The notes below the pieces were generated by a model. It saw nothing but the letters and a program-made list of their open reading frames with translations, had not been told where the DNA came from and did no database searches. Made by a program: the position numbers and the translations under genes. 48,611 nt of DNA. Source: Hypsibius dujardini. Its lineage: Eukaryota > Tardigrada > Eutardigrada > Parachela > Hypsibiidae. Positions 12,110-21,040 of this stretch are shown piece after piece; within the stretch, counting starts at the first letter, position 1; the number at the start of each line of letters is the position of its first letter. The stretch lies in assembly GCA_001579985.1 (NCBI GenBank), contig LRSR01012748.1, forward strand, positions 1 through 48,611, in the 5' to 3' direction.

Positions 12110-12540
12110 CAAGGAAAGACCATTATTAAGAAATACAAAAAATGTATCGATTTCAATAACTCATCCGCAAAACACGATTGTTTGTGGTAAGGCAGGATCA
12201 GGTAAAACAGAAATAGTGATGAATTTAACAAAATATGGATTAGAATACAAAAATTGGGATCAGGATATTACATTGAGCTCAGATGCTCGGAATACGAAAC
12301 CTTTTTTAATAAACTAGAAAAATAAGAAAACCTTAGTGATTCACAAATAATTATCCTGTCTACACATCCTAAAGTGAAAGATATAAATGAAGATAATTGA
12401 AACATAATTGTAATAAATGCAAAAATTCAAACGCTAGTAATTTTTTATGATTTCTATGCAGAAGTAACAAGTTCTAAATACAGCAAGCAAATTTTCACAT
12501 TAAGTAGACAATATGGAATAAGTTAGTGTTCTGTGAAAAT
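12110..12540 (+). pseudogene. Relic of an A32-like packaging ATPase (P-loop NTPase)
   Basis: NTIVCGKAGSGKTEIVMNL, encoded just before and after 12186, is an intact Walker A (GxxGxGKT) in the 'hP.t.iv.G.tGsGKT' setting of packaging ATPases from Polinton-like elements. After a frame change, LVIFYDFYAEV followed by SSKYSKQIFTLSRQYGIS (near 12430-12525) resembles the Walker B and following block ('lvIfDDl..e....k.i..lFt.g.hh..iS'). The first Asp of the Walker B is replaced by Tyr. Stops and frameshifts make it non-functional. It lies about 2.1 kb beyond the polymerase relic on the same strand. Confidence 0.5.
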
Positions 12541-13489
12541 AATTTAATGAGTTGCATGTTATAATCAAAGTAAACTCATGTCAATATTTCTTCACAAAAA
12601 ATTTGCATGGAGATATTTTGCAAAACATTGAAAAAAAATTCGTATCAAAAATAATAAATAAAGGAAAAATACATGAAAGAGACTAAAATTAAATATCCAG
12701 ATATAATATATAGAATATAAAATAATAATAAGAATAAATATAGAACGTATCAGCAAAAGCCGCAGCAGCCTTTCAAAATTTCTCTGTAAAATGATCATGG
12801 TCTCTATTTTTGAGTTATCTTTTTCGTTCACTCTCTAACCTTTTTTTCTTTTTCTAAATTTTGGACTGGACTGTGTTTTGAACGCCGATCAGAGCGGGTT
12901 GAAATATGAGAACCACTCGGGAAAAATTTTGCGCACGCGTGGTACGTGCATCCCTTACTTGTTATTCATTTGTAATTAAAATTATTTTAAAACACTAAAA
13001 ATTATGTTTCATGCGCAATATGGGTTTTAGGTTTGAAAAAAGTAAAAGCGTGCGTCAAGTCCCATTCCAAAATGACTTATTTCTATACGATTAGGTCACC
13101 GTTGACGCCACTGGAAAGCTCGTTGGCCCCTCTTCATCGTCCTGCCGGAAATTACCGGCGAAAAATTCGGCCTTCAAGTTCAACAATAGCTCTTCATGGC
13201 ACCAAATATATTGGTTTCCGCATCCAGTACCGGCAAAATGAAAAAAGAACACTTGACAGTCTGCGTTGAGGTTTATTTCCCCAACGTCGGTGATCGAAGG
13301 GATCTGGCGATAGACTTCTGGTCGCCTTACAAAATAAGACGCTGCCGGACGCAGCCACACCGGAAAGCCGAGAGGTGCAGATAGTCACGGCACCACCTAA
13401 AACCACGCCGCTTTGTCAACCTCTGGATGTTTACGGATTCAGGATGTGAAAGTCTTTTGTCCGCATAATATGGGACTGGATCATTCAAG
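12541..13489. other. Intergenic, nothing firmly recognised
   Basis: Very AT-rich to about 12960, then more mixed. Several overlapping open frames on both strands at 13030-13490 are not recognisable. It may contain more debris of the neighbouring relics. Confidence 0.3.
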
Positions 13490-13665
13490 ACAATATTGAG
13501 TGCGAGCTGCAGCATCGAAATGCGGTCCAAAAGCTACAATCGCTTGTCCACAATCAGTTCAGCAGTCCGCGTTTTCGGGACATGTGGAAAGTTAGATGGT
13601 TCTACCCTGGTTATTTTGAAAACGAAGAATATTTTGTTTTCAAAACGCCATCACAGTACTCTTGA
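13490..13665 (+). other. Protein-like open segment, unassigned
   Basis: One plus-strand frame stays open and reads like real protein: ECELQHRNAVQKLQ, then SSPRFRDMWKVRWFYPGYF and ENEEYFVFKTPSQY. It has no start codon and no clear splice partner. It could be an exon of an unseen gene or a fragment of the nearby decayed element. Confidence 0.3.
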
Positions 13666-14187
13666 AAGTGTAGCAACCAAACAGAACCACAAATGTCCGC
13701 GGGTCCTTGAGAGAAGACTCACTTTCTGACGTGCTCGTGGTGCAAAGCCACCCTGTGTTTTGATCACTTTTACCACTCTCATCACTTCTGCGACGTTTAT
13801 TAACTAACTACTTTGTTTTACTTGTACGGTTTTATGTGCCGGTGTTACTACTAACTCTATAGTTCTTGCCAACGACAGAAACGACTGTAGCGGGCAGTAG
13901 TTACTGGTCAATCAATCAGCTGACACGGCATACGGTAACATTAACAGCGCCATCTATGTACCACCACGTAGTACATTTTTATTTTTAAAAACTTGTTTCC
14001 ATTCGTTTTTTTTCTCGATAGAAACAGCATCCCATTATTTGGACACATACTACAAAATTAACGGATGTGCAAGATTTCACCTTCGAGAGTGGTGGAATTC
14101 CTTTGTTGGTATATAAAAGAATACTGTACTGACCTGTGACCTGATAATACTAGCCTCAATGACACTGTACGGTACATGCACAAAGGC
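13666..14187. other. 3' flank of the second Tudor gene
   Basis: No gene recognised. It contains AT-rich blocks that could hold the minus-strand poly(A) site of the Tudor gene ending at 14188, but no site could be chosen. Confidence 0.3.
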
Positions 14188-15162
14188 CTACTTTTTTTCA
14201 GCCAGTTCGACCAAAATAAGCGAACGTGTTCGCTTCAACACAACTATGCCCTTCGCGAGAAAAATGTCTGCAACGTCCTCCCGATTTCCGTTTTCATCGT
14301 GCACCAGGAACAGCGACCCGAAGTAGTTGTCGTTTTCGACTTTCGTGACTCGAAACAGAGCCTGTTGGGTGCTGGTAAGGATGGCAAGTGCATCGGTCCG
14401 GTGCTGCCGCGTGTATCCACCCGGGGGAGCCCCGATGCCTAAGGAAGACAATCCGAGCAAAGGTCAACGACTATTCGTGATTTCGGCGAAGAGACAAATA
14501 ATCAATCAATCAACCGTTCTTTTCCTCATCTGGTCTTACTAGCAAGCACCGCCGGAATGGATAATTGCGGTATCTTCGCCAGACTGTCTGACAGCGGCCG
14601 GATGTCCTCCACGGAGATAATTTCATCGTTCCCGTAGTCAATGAAGACGACGTTAACTTTGGAGTTATTGTTGAGGTATCCAATCACGCCGGCGCGATAC
14701 CACAGCTGATCTGCACATACCAAAAGTCACCCAGGTCAATGTCTGCCTCTTCAGCAAATACATGGATTTGCTAACCAGTCAGCCGCTTACCCACGCTATA
14801 CCGAGCACAAATGACAGACTGCGGGGCCGGTAAATTCTTGAAGGGCGGGAGCAACTTCACGGTTTTCTGGATCTCTTCCGCCAAATTTGCCGACGCTATT
14901 TCTGCAGTCAGGCCCGCAGACAGATGAACTTACAAACCTACAAACCTACAGGCAGACAGACAGACAGACCGCAGACAGGTCTACAGACAGAGAAACAGAC
15001 GGTCAGACAGACAGACATACACAGAGGGTCAGACAGACAGACATACACAGAGGGTCAAACAGACAGGCATACAGAGGCAGGCAGACAGATAGGCAGACAG
15101 ACTGGCAGACAGACAGACAGGCAGACAGACAGGCAGACAGACAGGCAGACAGACAGACAGAA

Positions 15163-15246
<84 letters not shown>

Positions 15247-15462
15247 TTTACCGGCGTCATGGTCTAGATAAGAGAGAGTCAAAGTTTCGGGATCCATCAC
15301 ATAAGACACCGAAGTGGAGAACGTATCCCCCGGGTTGAAAGTGCGGAAAAGACGCAAGTCTGACATCTTGAGCTCATAGCCGCGCTGAAGCCCGGGCACA
15401 GATGAAACTATAGTTTCCCCCATGATCCTCCTCCTGCTCCCGGGTTCTGTGCCTTCGTCCAT
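14188..15462 (-). CDS. Small single extended-Tudor protein (paralogue of 590-3501)
   Basis: Four minus-strand exons, 15462-15252, 14901-14791, 14710-14540 and 14438-14188, join at three phase-1 introns to 247 residues plus TAG. The domain order is a short N-terminus, an SN-like part (SVSYVMDPETLTLSYLD), a Tudor core (VICARYSV, DQLWYRAGVIGYL, VVFIDYGNDE) and a C-terminal SN-like part ending LVELAEKK. The Tudor core keeps the Tyr-Gly-Asn turn, so methyl-arginine binding is plausible. A TGA lies in frame 15 bases upstream of the chosen ATG. Exon 14901-14791 is 111 nt, the same as its partner at 2531-2641, and the flanking introns sit at the same codons and phase, so the two genes are duplicates. 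At 247 residues it is short for a TDRD protein. It could be a stand-alone eTud protein or the end of a longer gene with other 5' exons. It is divergent from the gene at 15835. Confidence 0.75.
14937..15245. repeat. (CAGA)n/(CAGG)n microsatellite in Tudor paralogue intron
   Basis: A long mixed CAGA/CAGG tract fills most of the first intron of the minus-strand Tudor gene (14902-15251). Read on the gene's sense strand it is CTGT/CTGC, the same orientation as in the other Tudor gene. It includes a purer CAGG block at about 15165-15210. Confidence 0.9.
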
Positions 15463-15834
15463 TGTTGCTATCTCTTCTCACTAGTCGTCCTAGAGCACTC
15501 AGCTGATCAAACAACGAAAACAATGTGAAATTTCCGTGAGGTTGACGGAATCTCCAGACGAAATGTGAATGGCAAAAAGATAAACACAAAACGTTGAGTT
15601 TGAAATTGTTCAATGCTCGGCTAGCTTTGTTGTCCTTAAGACGCAGAACCGACTAGCTGCTCGTGACATCGTTTGACCAAAAATTGAGCGCTTGAGCGTT
15701 AACCGTTGAGACGGTTGGCGTTAACTGTTGGAACGGTTATTATTAAGCGTGGAACTGCCAGCTTAAATTTCAAGAATCGAACACAACTCAAGCACTTCTT
15801 CCTCCATGAAATCTCCTGTTTGACGAGCGACGCA
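15463..15834. promoter_or_regulatory. Short divergent intergenic region
   Basis: There are 372 bases between the start codons of the minus-strand Tudor gene and the plus-strand gene at 15835. No TATA-like element stands out. A tandem-like GCGTTAACCGTTGAGACGG / GCGTTAACTGTTGGAACGG pair lies at about 15696-15737. The promoters of both genes, or one bidirectional promoter, should lie here; this is inferred from layout. Confidence 0.4.
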
Positions 15835-18573
15835 ATGGACTATTGCACAGTTCTCAATACCGAGTTAGACGGGCTATATTATGTAGACAAGTTGATCGTA
15901 TCCGATGCCGGAGGAACAAGCGTTTACCTGGGTACGCACGCGGACAGAAAGCTTGCTTGTCAATGGCCGACCGAGTCAAGTCAGTTATCTCGTTTCATGC
16001 GTTACCTGCATGCAGTCTCCGAGTTGAGTGGCTTGACTCGGACAGCCAAGCATTCCGTCTTTTGTTGGCATAAAAATAAAAGACGGACATCGTTCTACTT
16101 TTTCGCTCTGGCGTGTCACACTGATATCAGGCGTTCTCTTCGACAGGCTCCCTGACGAACCAGCCGTTGTTGCAGCCGAAATTGATCTCGGACACCACAC
16201 CAACGGCGACGGCTACAGAGACAGCGCCAAAAAAGCCCCAATCTGTGAAGATAATCCGGCTGGACGTGTTTCGCACGCGCACAGAACAGCGGATGAAGCA
16301 GATTTGTCTGACTGTAAGGGCGAAATTCCCCAATGTCGGTGGCATAGTGTTGGTGTTTCGGATAGGGTGAGTGTGTTCGGCGCTGCCTTAATCTTGTATC
16401 ACTCAAGTGACGCAATCAATCAATCAATCAATCAACCGTCAGGTTGTAGATTTGAAATTCTACTGTAAATAATCCATCAATCAATCGATCGGATTGTTAT
16501 GTATGTTAAATGGGTAAGCCTGATCTAACAGTCAATCCATCAATCAATCGATCGAATTGTTATGTATGTTAAATGGGTAAGCCTGATTTAACAGTCAATC
16601 CATCAATCAATCGAAGGATATAATTGATTCACCTCATTAGCATTGGCTTGTCCATACTTAAATATTTGGGCTTCTTTGGTTGACGAAATAAGAATGCAAC
16701 GATTCGATCAAATCAAATGGATAATAATGATTCCGATAACTGATTTGTACAAGTCAACTAAATTTCATCGCCCATGATGTACTAATAGGTGTTAGATCTT
16801 CCCCATGCCCCCTGTTTTCTTCCAGAGACCTACAACCGCTGGATTATTACATGTTCATCGGCATAACGGCTCAAAGTCAGGAGGAATCCGTCCACGCGGT
16901 CGACCTTGCCTTAGCCGAAATGAACAAACTCCCGGTTTGGCGTGAGGTAACACAGACACAGACACGGACGCAGAGACCGACACAGACAGTCACAGAGACA
17001 GGCACAGATACCGGCGGAGGAATAAAAACTGACACAGACCAGGCACAGATTCAGACATAAACACAGACACAGACACAAACACAGATTCATACACAGACAG
17101 AGATACAGACGCAGACACAGACCAGACACAGATTCAGACACAGATTCAGACACAAACACAGAGACAGAGATAGAGACAGGCACAAACACAGATTCATACA
17201 CAGACACCGACACAGACCAGACACAGATTCAGGCACAGACTCAGGCACAGACTCAGACACGACTCAGACTCAGACACAGACACAGACACCGACACAGACT
17301 CGGACTCAGACACGACTCAGACACAGACACAAATACACACGTAGAACCGTTAATAAAGCATGGAACATGTTTCACACCGATTCAACCTTTTGATTGACCC
17401 TGGCTTGTGGTTTGCAGGAGGTTTACGCTGACGGTAGCCGGTGCTGGACGTCGAGCCACGAGTGCTTCTGGCGAGCGAGCCTGGATGAGCGGGAGATGAG
17501 CGAACCCGTTCCGCGAAAGGCAGCTCCGCCAGCGGCTCCACCGCGGAAGTACGGCAACCGCGGTCACAATCCGAAGGTACTTGATATATGTGCCATGTCT
17601 CATCTTCCCATATTGCTCTCGAAGTACTGCAACTGGCAAGCGTAGTTCGAGGAGTCCGGCCTGTTTCTAGTTACCCACTTTTCGGGCCTAAAGCTGGTCA
17701 GTAGCAACTAGCAGTTCCTCAATAGTAGAAGTCGGGCGTATGAAAATTGAACTTTTCTTGACCCTTCCCCATGTAGAATTCAACTCGAAATAGACTGGCA
17801 TCAGCTAAATAGTTTTCGGGGGCCAAGAAGCAGACGTCTTCGAAAACTACGCTCATATTCTCCGTCTTTCTCGAGAATTACATACACGCTCTTGACCTCC
17901 GAACAATATATTCGCTGATGACAATGATTACATATTGAATTGTGAATACGCATTGTCAATAAAAAGCTTATTTTGACAAATATGCTGAGTTCTATTACAC
18001 GTAAAGTGGAACTGACCAGCCTTAAGCCAGAAAAATTAGGTGACTTAGAGTATGGGGCAAGGAATCTGGAATGGGTCACCGGGTGGCAGGGGGCGCTCTG
18101 TTGGCAAATTAATCGTAAGAAGATGAGTCACTGCATAGACAGCGACCTCTACAGGGAGCTTTTTCCAACCGTCCATGCATAGACAGCGACCTCTACAGGA
18201 AGCTTTCCAACCGTCCATGCATAGACAGCGACCTCTAGAGGGAGCTTTTTCCAACCGTCCATGCATAGACAGCGACCTCTACAGGAAACTTTCCAACCGT
18301 CCATTTTGTCGTTTAGGACTTTTGTGTTAGCCAAAACCTGTCTGGAAGTTCTGATTCCAGGGTGGCCCATTCCAGGACCACTCCCTCATAAGCTTGATTT
18401 CTCGTTTTCCACATTGCAGGGTGTGTATAGTTCATCTTAGTCTCGCGTGTTTTTCCCAGGTTGCTAATGGGAAGCGAATGTACGCGGTGAAAACCACGGA
18501 GGACGGCCAAATTGTCCGTAACGTCCCAGAGTCCTCCTCCTTCCGACATGTGGTGGAAAGCTATTTGGGATGA
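15835..18573 (+). CDS. Unrecognised five-exon gene, 236 residues
   Basis: Exons 15835-15931, 16147-16366, 16826-16946, 17418-17576 and 18460-18573 join with compatible phases (1, 2, 0, 0) to 236 residues ending at TGA. The start ATG has a good context (GCAATGG). I do not recognise the family. The order suggests beta-alpha-beta-beta-alpha: SVKIIRLDVF, then EQRMKQICLTVRAKFP, GGIVLVFRIGD, YYMFIGITA and EESVHAVDLALAEMNKL, as in ferredoxin-like or KH-like folds. This is followed by a Pro/Ala/Arg linker (RKAAPPAAPPRKYGNRG) and a short C-terminus. No signal peptide or membrane segment. Exon 3 borders a CAGACA array (16949-17340). A foldback element lies ten bases after the stop codon. Frame continuity over four introns supports a real gene; the function is unknown. 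Confidence 0.6.
16473..16615. repeat. Tandem duplication of an about 67-bp unit
   Basis: Two nearly identical copies of a unit containing GATTGTTATGTATGTTAAAT and GGGTAAGCCTGAT(C/T)TAACAG, joined by CCATCAATCAATCGAT. The unit lies in the intron 16367-16825 next to CAATCAATCA runs. Confidence 0.8.
16949..17340 (+). repeat. CAGACA-type hexanucleotide array in intron
   Basis: Degenerate ACACAG/CAGACA repeats with CAGATT and CAGACT variants fill most of the intron 16947-17417. The sense strand is the CA-rich one. The array starts almost at the donor site. Confidence 0.9.
18066..18375. mobile_element. Foldback element relative with amplified centre
   Basis: The ends are inverted: CTGGAATGGGTCACC on the left and GGTGGCCCATTCCAG on the right. 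The inner sequence matches the element at 4320-4589 (GGGTGGCAGGGGGCGCTCTG, GCATAGACAGCGACCTCTA, AGCCAAAACCTGTCTGGAA). About four tandem copies of a 42-48 bp block (CATAGACAGCGACCTCTA...CTTTCCAACCGTCCATG) occupy about 18133-18303, where the 4.3-kb copy has one. It lies in the intron before the last exon of the unrecognised gene. Confidence 0.7.
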
Positions 18574-18582
18574 GAATACAGT

Positions 18583-18763
18583 CAACGACAAGATTGAGTA
18601 TACTGGAGGGTCCGGGGAATTGGAAAGGAGGCGGGGCAGGGTTGGTTTTTTACAATCAACCACCTGACCGGCAGCTTTCTTCCATTTTTAAACATGCCAC
18701 CCCCTGCTCCGCCCCTTTTGCCCATACCCTGGACCCTCCACTGTACACTCAATCTTGTCGTTG
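18583..18763. mobile_element. 181-bp MITE-like element directly after a stop codon
   Basis: The left end is CAACGACAAGATTGAGTATA followed by CTGGAGGGTCC. The reverse complement of the right end is CAACGACAAGATTGAGTGTA followed by CAGTGGAGGGTCC, giving arms of about 35 bp with a 2-base indel. AGAATAC occurs on both flanks and could be a target duplication, though three bases separate it from the left arm. No coding capacity. The same arm sequence founds the tandem array at 32930-33245. Confidence 0.75.
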
Positions 18764-19417
18764 AGAATACCCAACCGGCTGTGGATGAACTCTTGCCTCA
18801 CCGATGTTCTCCCAGTTCACCCCCTTGGCCTTCCTGTCGCGGTTTGGATGTTACTTTTCCTGATCTGCCGTTTGCTCGTCTTCATCGGGATTCTTTATTC
18901 CACGTTGCTTTCTTGTATCTTTTTCGAACGATCTTAGATGTGTAGTAACTCTCTTGCTTTCGTTGTTGTGCGTTGCGTGAAGTCGGTCTCACTCTCGTCT
19001 CATCTGCAAGGCTTATTTCTGTATCTTGGCATTTCAGATAATCACACCATGCTGCAACATTGTAGGACCAGGAATATTAGTTGAGGCACTCAGAAGAAGA
19101 AAGAAATACACTACTGATCGTGCGTTCACACATGAAACAGCTGCGAGATAAAACGCAAAATGAAGTATTCGAATCAATGAACCACAGGCACTTGTGGTGT
19201 CTGAATGATCCACAGGCACCACAAGTGCCACAGTCAGACACCACACGCGCCACGGTCAGGCACCACACGCGCCACGGTCAGGCACCACACGTGCCACGGT
19301 CAGACAGCAGGCTCAGACACTTGACTTGATATCGTACAAATGAAACGGCAGAGGGAGAAGGAAACTCATAGTGATTGTCTGCGTCCGATTGGTTGTTCCG
19401 TGTAAGACTGCAAATCC
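18764..19417. other. Intergenic between convergent gene ends
   Basis: No gene recognised. An about 21-bp repeat of the type CACCACACGCGCCACGGTCAG lies at roughly 19190-19310. The unrecognised plus-strand gene and the minus-strand stathmin-like gene converge here. Confidence 0.4.
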
Positions 19418-21040
19418 TCAGTGCAATTTCGCTCCAGCATTGTCATTTTCATCGCCCTCAGCACGCAGCTTGAAGTTCTGCAAACCAAACGACACATCCT
19501 TGACTGAAAGGCACAATAAATCTCCAAGCTGTGACTTACACCCTGCTGCAGACGGTTTTCCGCTGAATCGAAGAAGGCGTCTCGCTCGCCAGTCGCGTAG
19601 TCATAGCGCTCCTTCAGCAGATCCTCCGGTTCGTTCATGTTCTTCTCCTTCACAGCCATGAAGGCGTCGCGGGTTGCCTTGACTTTCTCGTTCTGGACGA
19701 AAAACGGGCAAGATCAAGTCAGATCGGGTTTCCAACGAACTTTTTCAAGTGGGACGACACCACGAAAAATGCAGGTAAGGGCAAACAATTTGGTCAGAAA
19801 ATTGGGACGCTTGATTTGTCAAGAGGCAATTTGTTACCACAAGGCTGCTTTGATTTGAGNNNNNNNNNNNNNNNNNNNNNNNNNNNNNNNNNNNNNNNNN
19901 NNNNNNNNNNNNNNNNNNNNNNNNNNNNNNNNNNNNNNNNNNNNNNNNNNNNNNNNNNNNNNNNNNNNNNNNNNNNNNNNNNNNNNNNNNNNNNNNNNNN
20001 NNNNNNNNNNNNNNNNNNNNNNNNNNNNNNNNNNNNNNNNNNNNNNNNNNNNNNNNNNNNNNNNNNNNNNNNNNNNNNNNNNNNNNNNNNNNNNNNNNNN
20101 NNNNNNNNCCCCTTGGACCCCTTCCCCCAGGGGGTAGACAGCCGCCCCTCGGACCCCTTTCCCCAGGGGGTGGGCGGCCGCCCACGGACCCCAACTCGCC
20201 TCTTGGACCCCTTTCCTCCAGGGGTGGGCGGCCGCCCACGGACCCCAAGTCGCCTCTTGGACCCCTTTCCCCCAGGGGTGGGCGGCCGCCCACGGACCCC
20301 AAACCAAGTTTTGAAATTCCAACAAAACAAGGAAATTGATCTGATCCCAGGACGAACCTCTTTCTTCAACTTGCTGAGCAAAATTTCGCGAGCTGCTTCT
20401 TGATTAGCCGCGGCAGCGATCTGGTCCTGATCGATCTTCACTTTCAGGGCTTCCTTCTCATTCGTCACAGACTCCTCTCGCACCAATCGGGCCTTCTCAA
20501 TCCGGCTGCTCTCCTCCACGGCCTTGTTGCGAAGATCATTGATCGCGGCCTTGAAGATAAAAAAACAGACAAACAGACAACCCATTATCCACGCAAGAGG
20601 GGGAAGGGGAAGGGAAATTGAAGGCGTCTAAAACGAGGACGCAAATTGAAGTGTCTAAAATGAGGACGCAAATTGAAGGCGTTTAAAATGAGAACGCACC
20701 TCTCGACGCGCGTCAGCGGCGGCCAACTTCTCCTGGATCTGCTGGGCCGTCACCGCCACTTCACCCGTCTCGCTGGCGTCTCCCGGTCGTGTAATGGTGA
20801 CGGAGGTCTCCAGGCTCAGAATCGGCCCAGCAGATCCTCCCTCCTCAATGACCGGGACGACGAAGGCGAGACCGTTCCGCGAAACGCGCGTCGGCGATCC
20901 CACTGAGGCAAGGAATTCTGCAGCACAGGAAAAGCCAATTTGAAAAGCGGTTTTGTTATTATTTTGCGAATTCCACCTTGATGTTCCTGGGCAAAATGGA
21001 TGGCACTGGAGGAGGCATCTCCGTTCCCGTTCAAGGCCAT
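19418..21040 (-). CDS. Stathmin-like protein
   Basis: Minus-strand exons 21040-20977, 20917-20700, 20549-20358, 19692-19542 and 19503-19418 join in frame to 236 residues; an extra exon could hide in the N gap of intron 3. The middle matches the stathmin domain: NGLAFVVPVIEEGG resembles the 'aFelil.p' start, and VTAQQIQEKLAAADARRE resembles the 'eeIqkKLeaAeeRRk' opening. A long charged helix follows (NDLRNKAVEESSRIEKARL, VTNEKEALKVK, NEKVKATRDAFMAVKEKN). Stathmins bind tubulin dimers and promote microtubule loss. The C-terminus (ERYDYATGERDAFFDSAENR onward) is longer than in vertebrate stathmin-1 (149 residues). There is no Golgi-targeting N-terminus as in SCG10-type members. The final junction was chosen because donor GTGTAA, not the overlapping GTAAGT, gives a sensible acidic tail ending GAKLH. 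It is divergent from the BCH gene. Any other long-helix protein is the alternative. Confidence 0.65.
19860..20108. other. Assembly gap (249 N)
   Basis: A run of N inside intron 3 of the stathmin-like gene, directly bordering a GC-rich tandem repeat. Collapsed or unsequenced repeat copies are the likely content. A small exon cannot be excluded. Confidence 0.98.
20109..20300. repeat. GC-rich minisatellite with GGGCGGCCGCCC core
   Basis: About three and a half copies of a unit of roughly 58 bp, each with GGACCCCTTTCCCCCAGGGG and the palindrome GGGCGGCCGCCC (a NotI site). The array runs into the N gap. Base composition is far above the surroundings. Confidence 0.9.
20600..20700. repeat. Three-copy 28-34 bp repeat beside a splice donor
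   Basis: Copies of (G/A)AAATTGAAG(GC)GT(C/T)TAAAATGAGGACG(C) follow one another at about 20613-20699. The last copy overlaps the donor of the stathmin-like exon 2 (reverse complement GTGCGTTC). Its spread may have duplicated splice-donor-like sequence. Confidence 0.6.

Noticed and set aside
14887-15271. Long open frames of 85-135 codons through CAGA/CTGT tracts
   Set aside because: They are translations of tetranucleotide repeats in an intron and carry no domain; the real exon ends at 15252.
19542-19659. Consensus donor GTAAGT at the end of the fourth stathmin-like exon
   Set aside because: Using it gives a Cys/Arg-rich tail unlike the rest. The overlapping GTGTAA donor gives an acidic tail (LQNFKLRAEGDENDNAGAKL) more typical of this protein.
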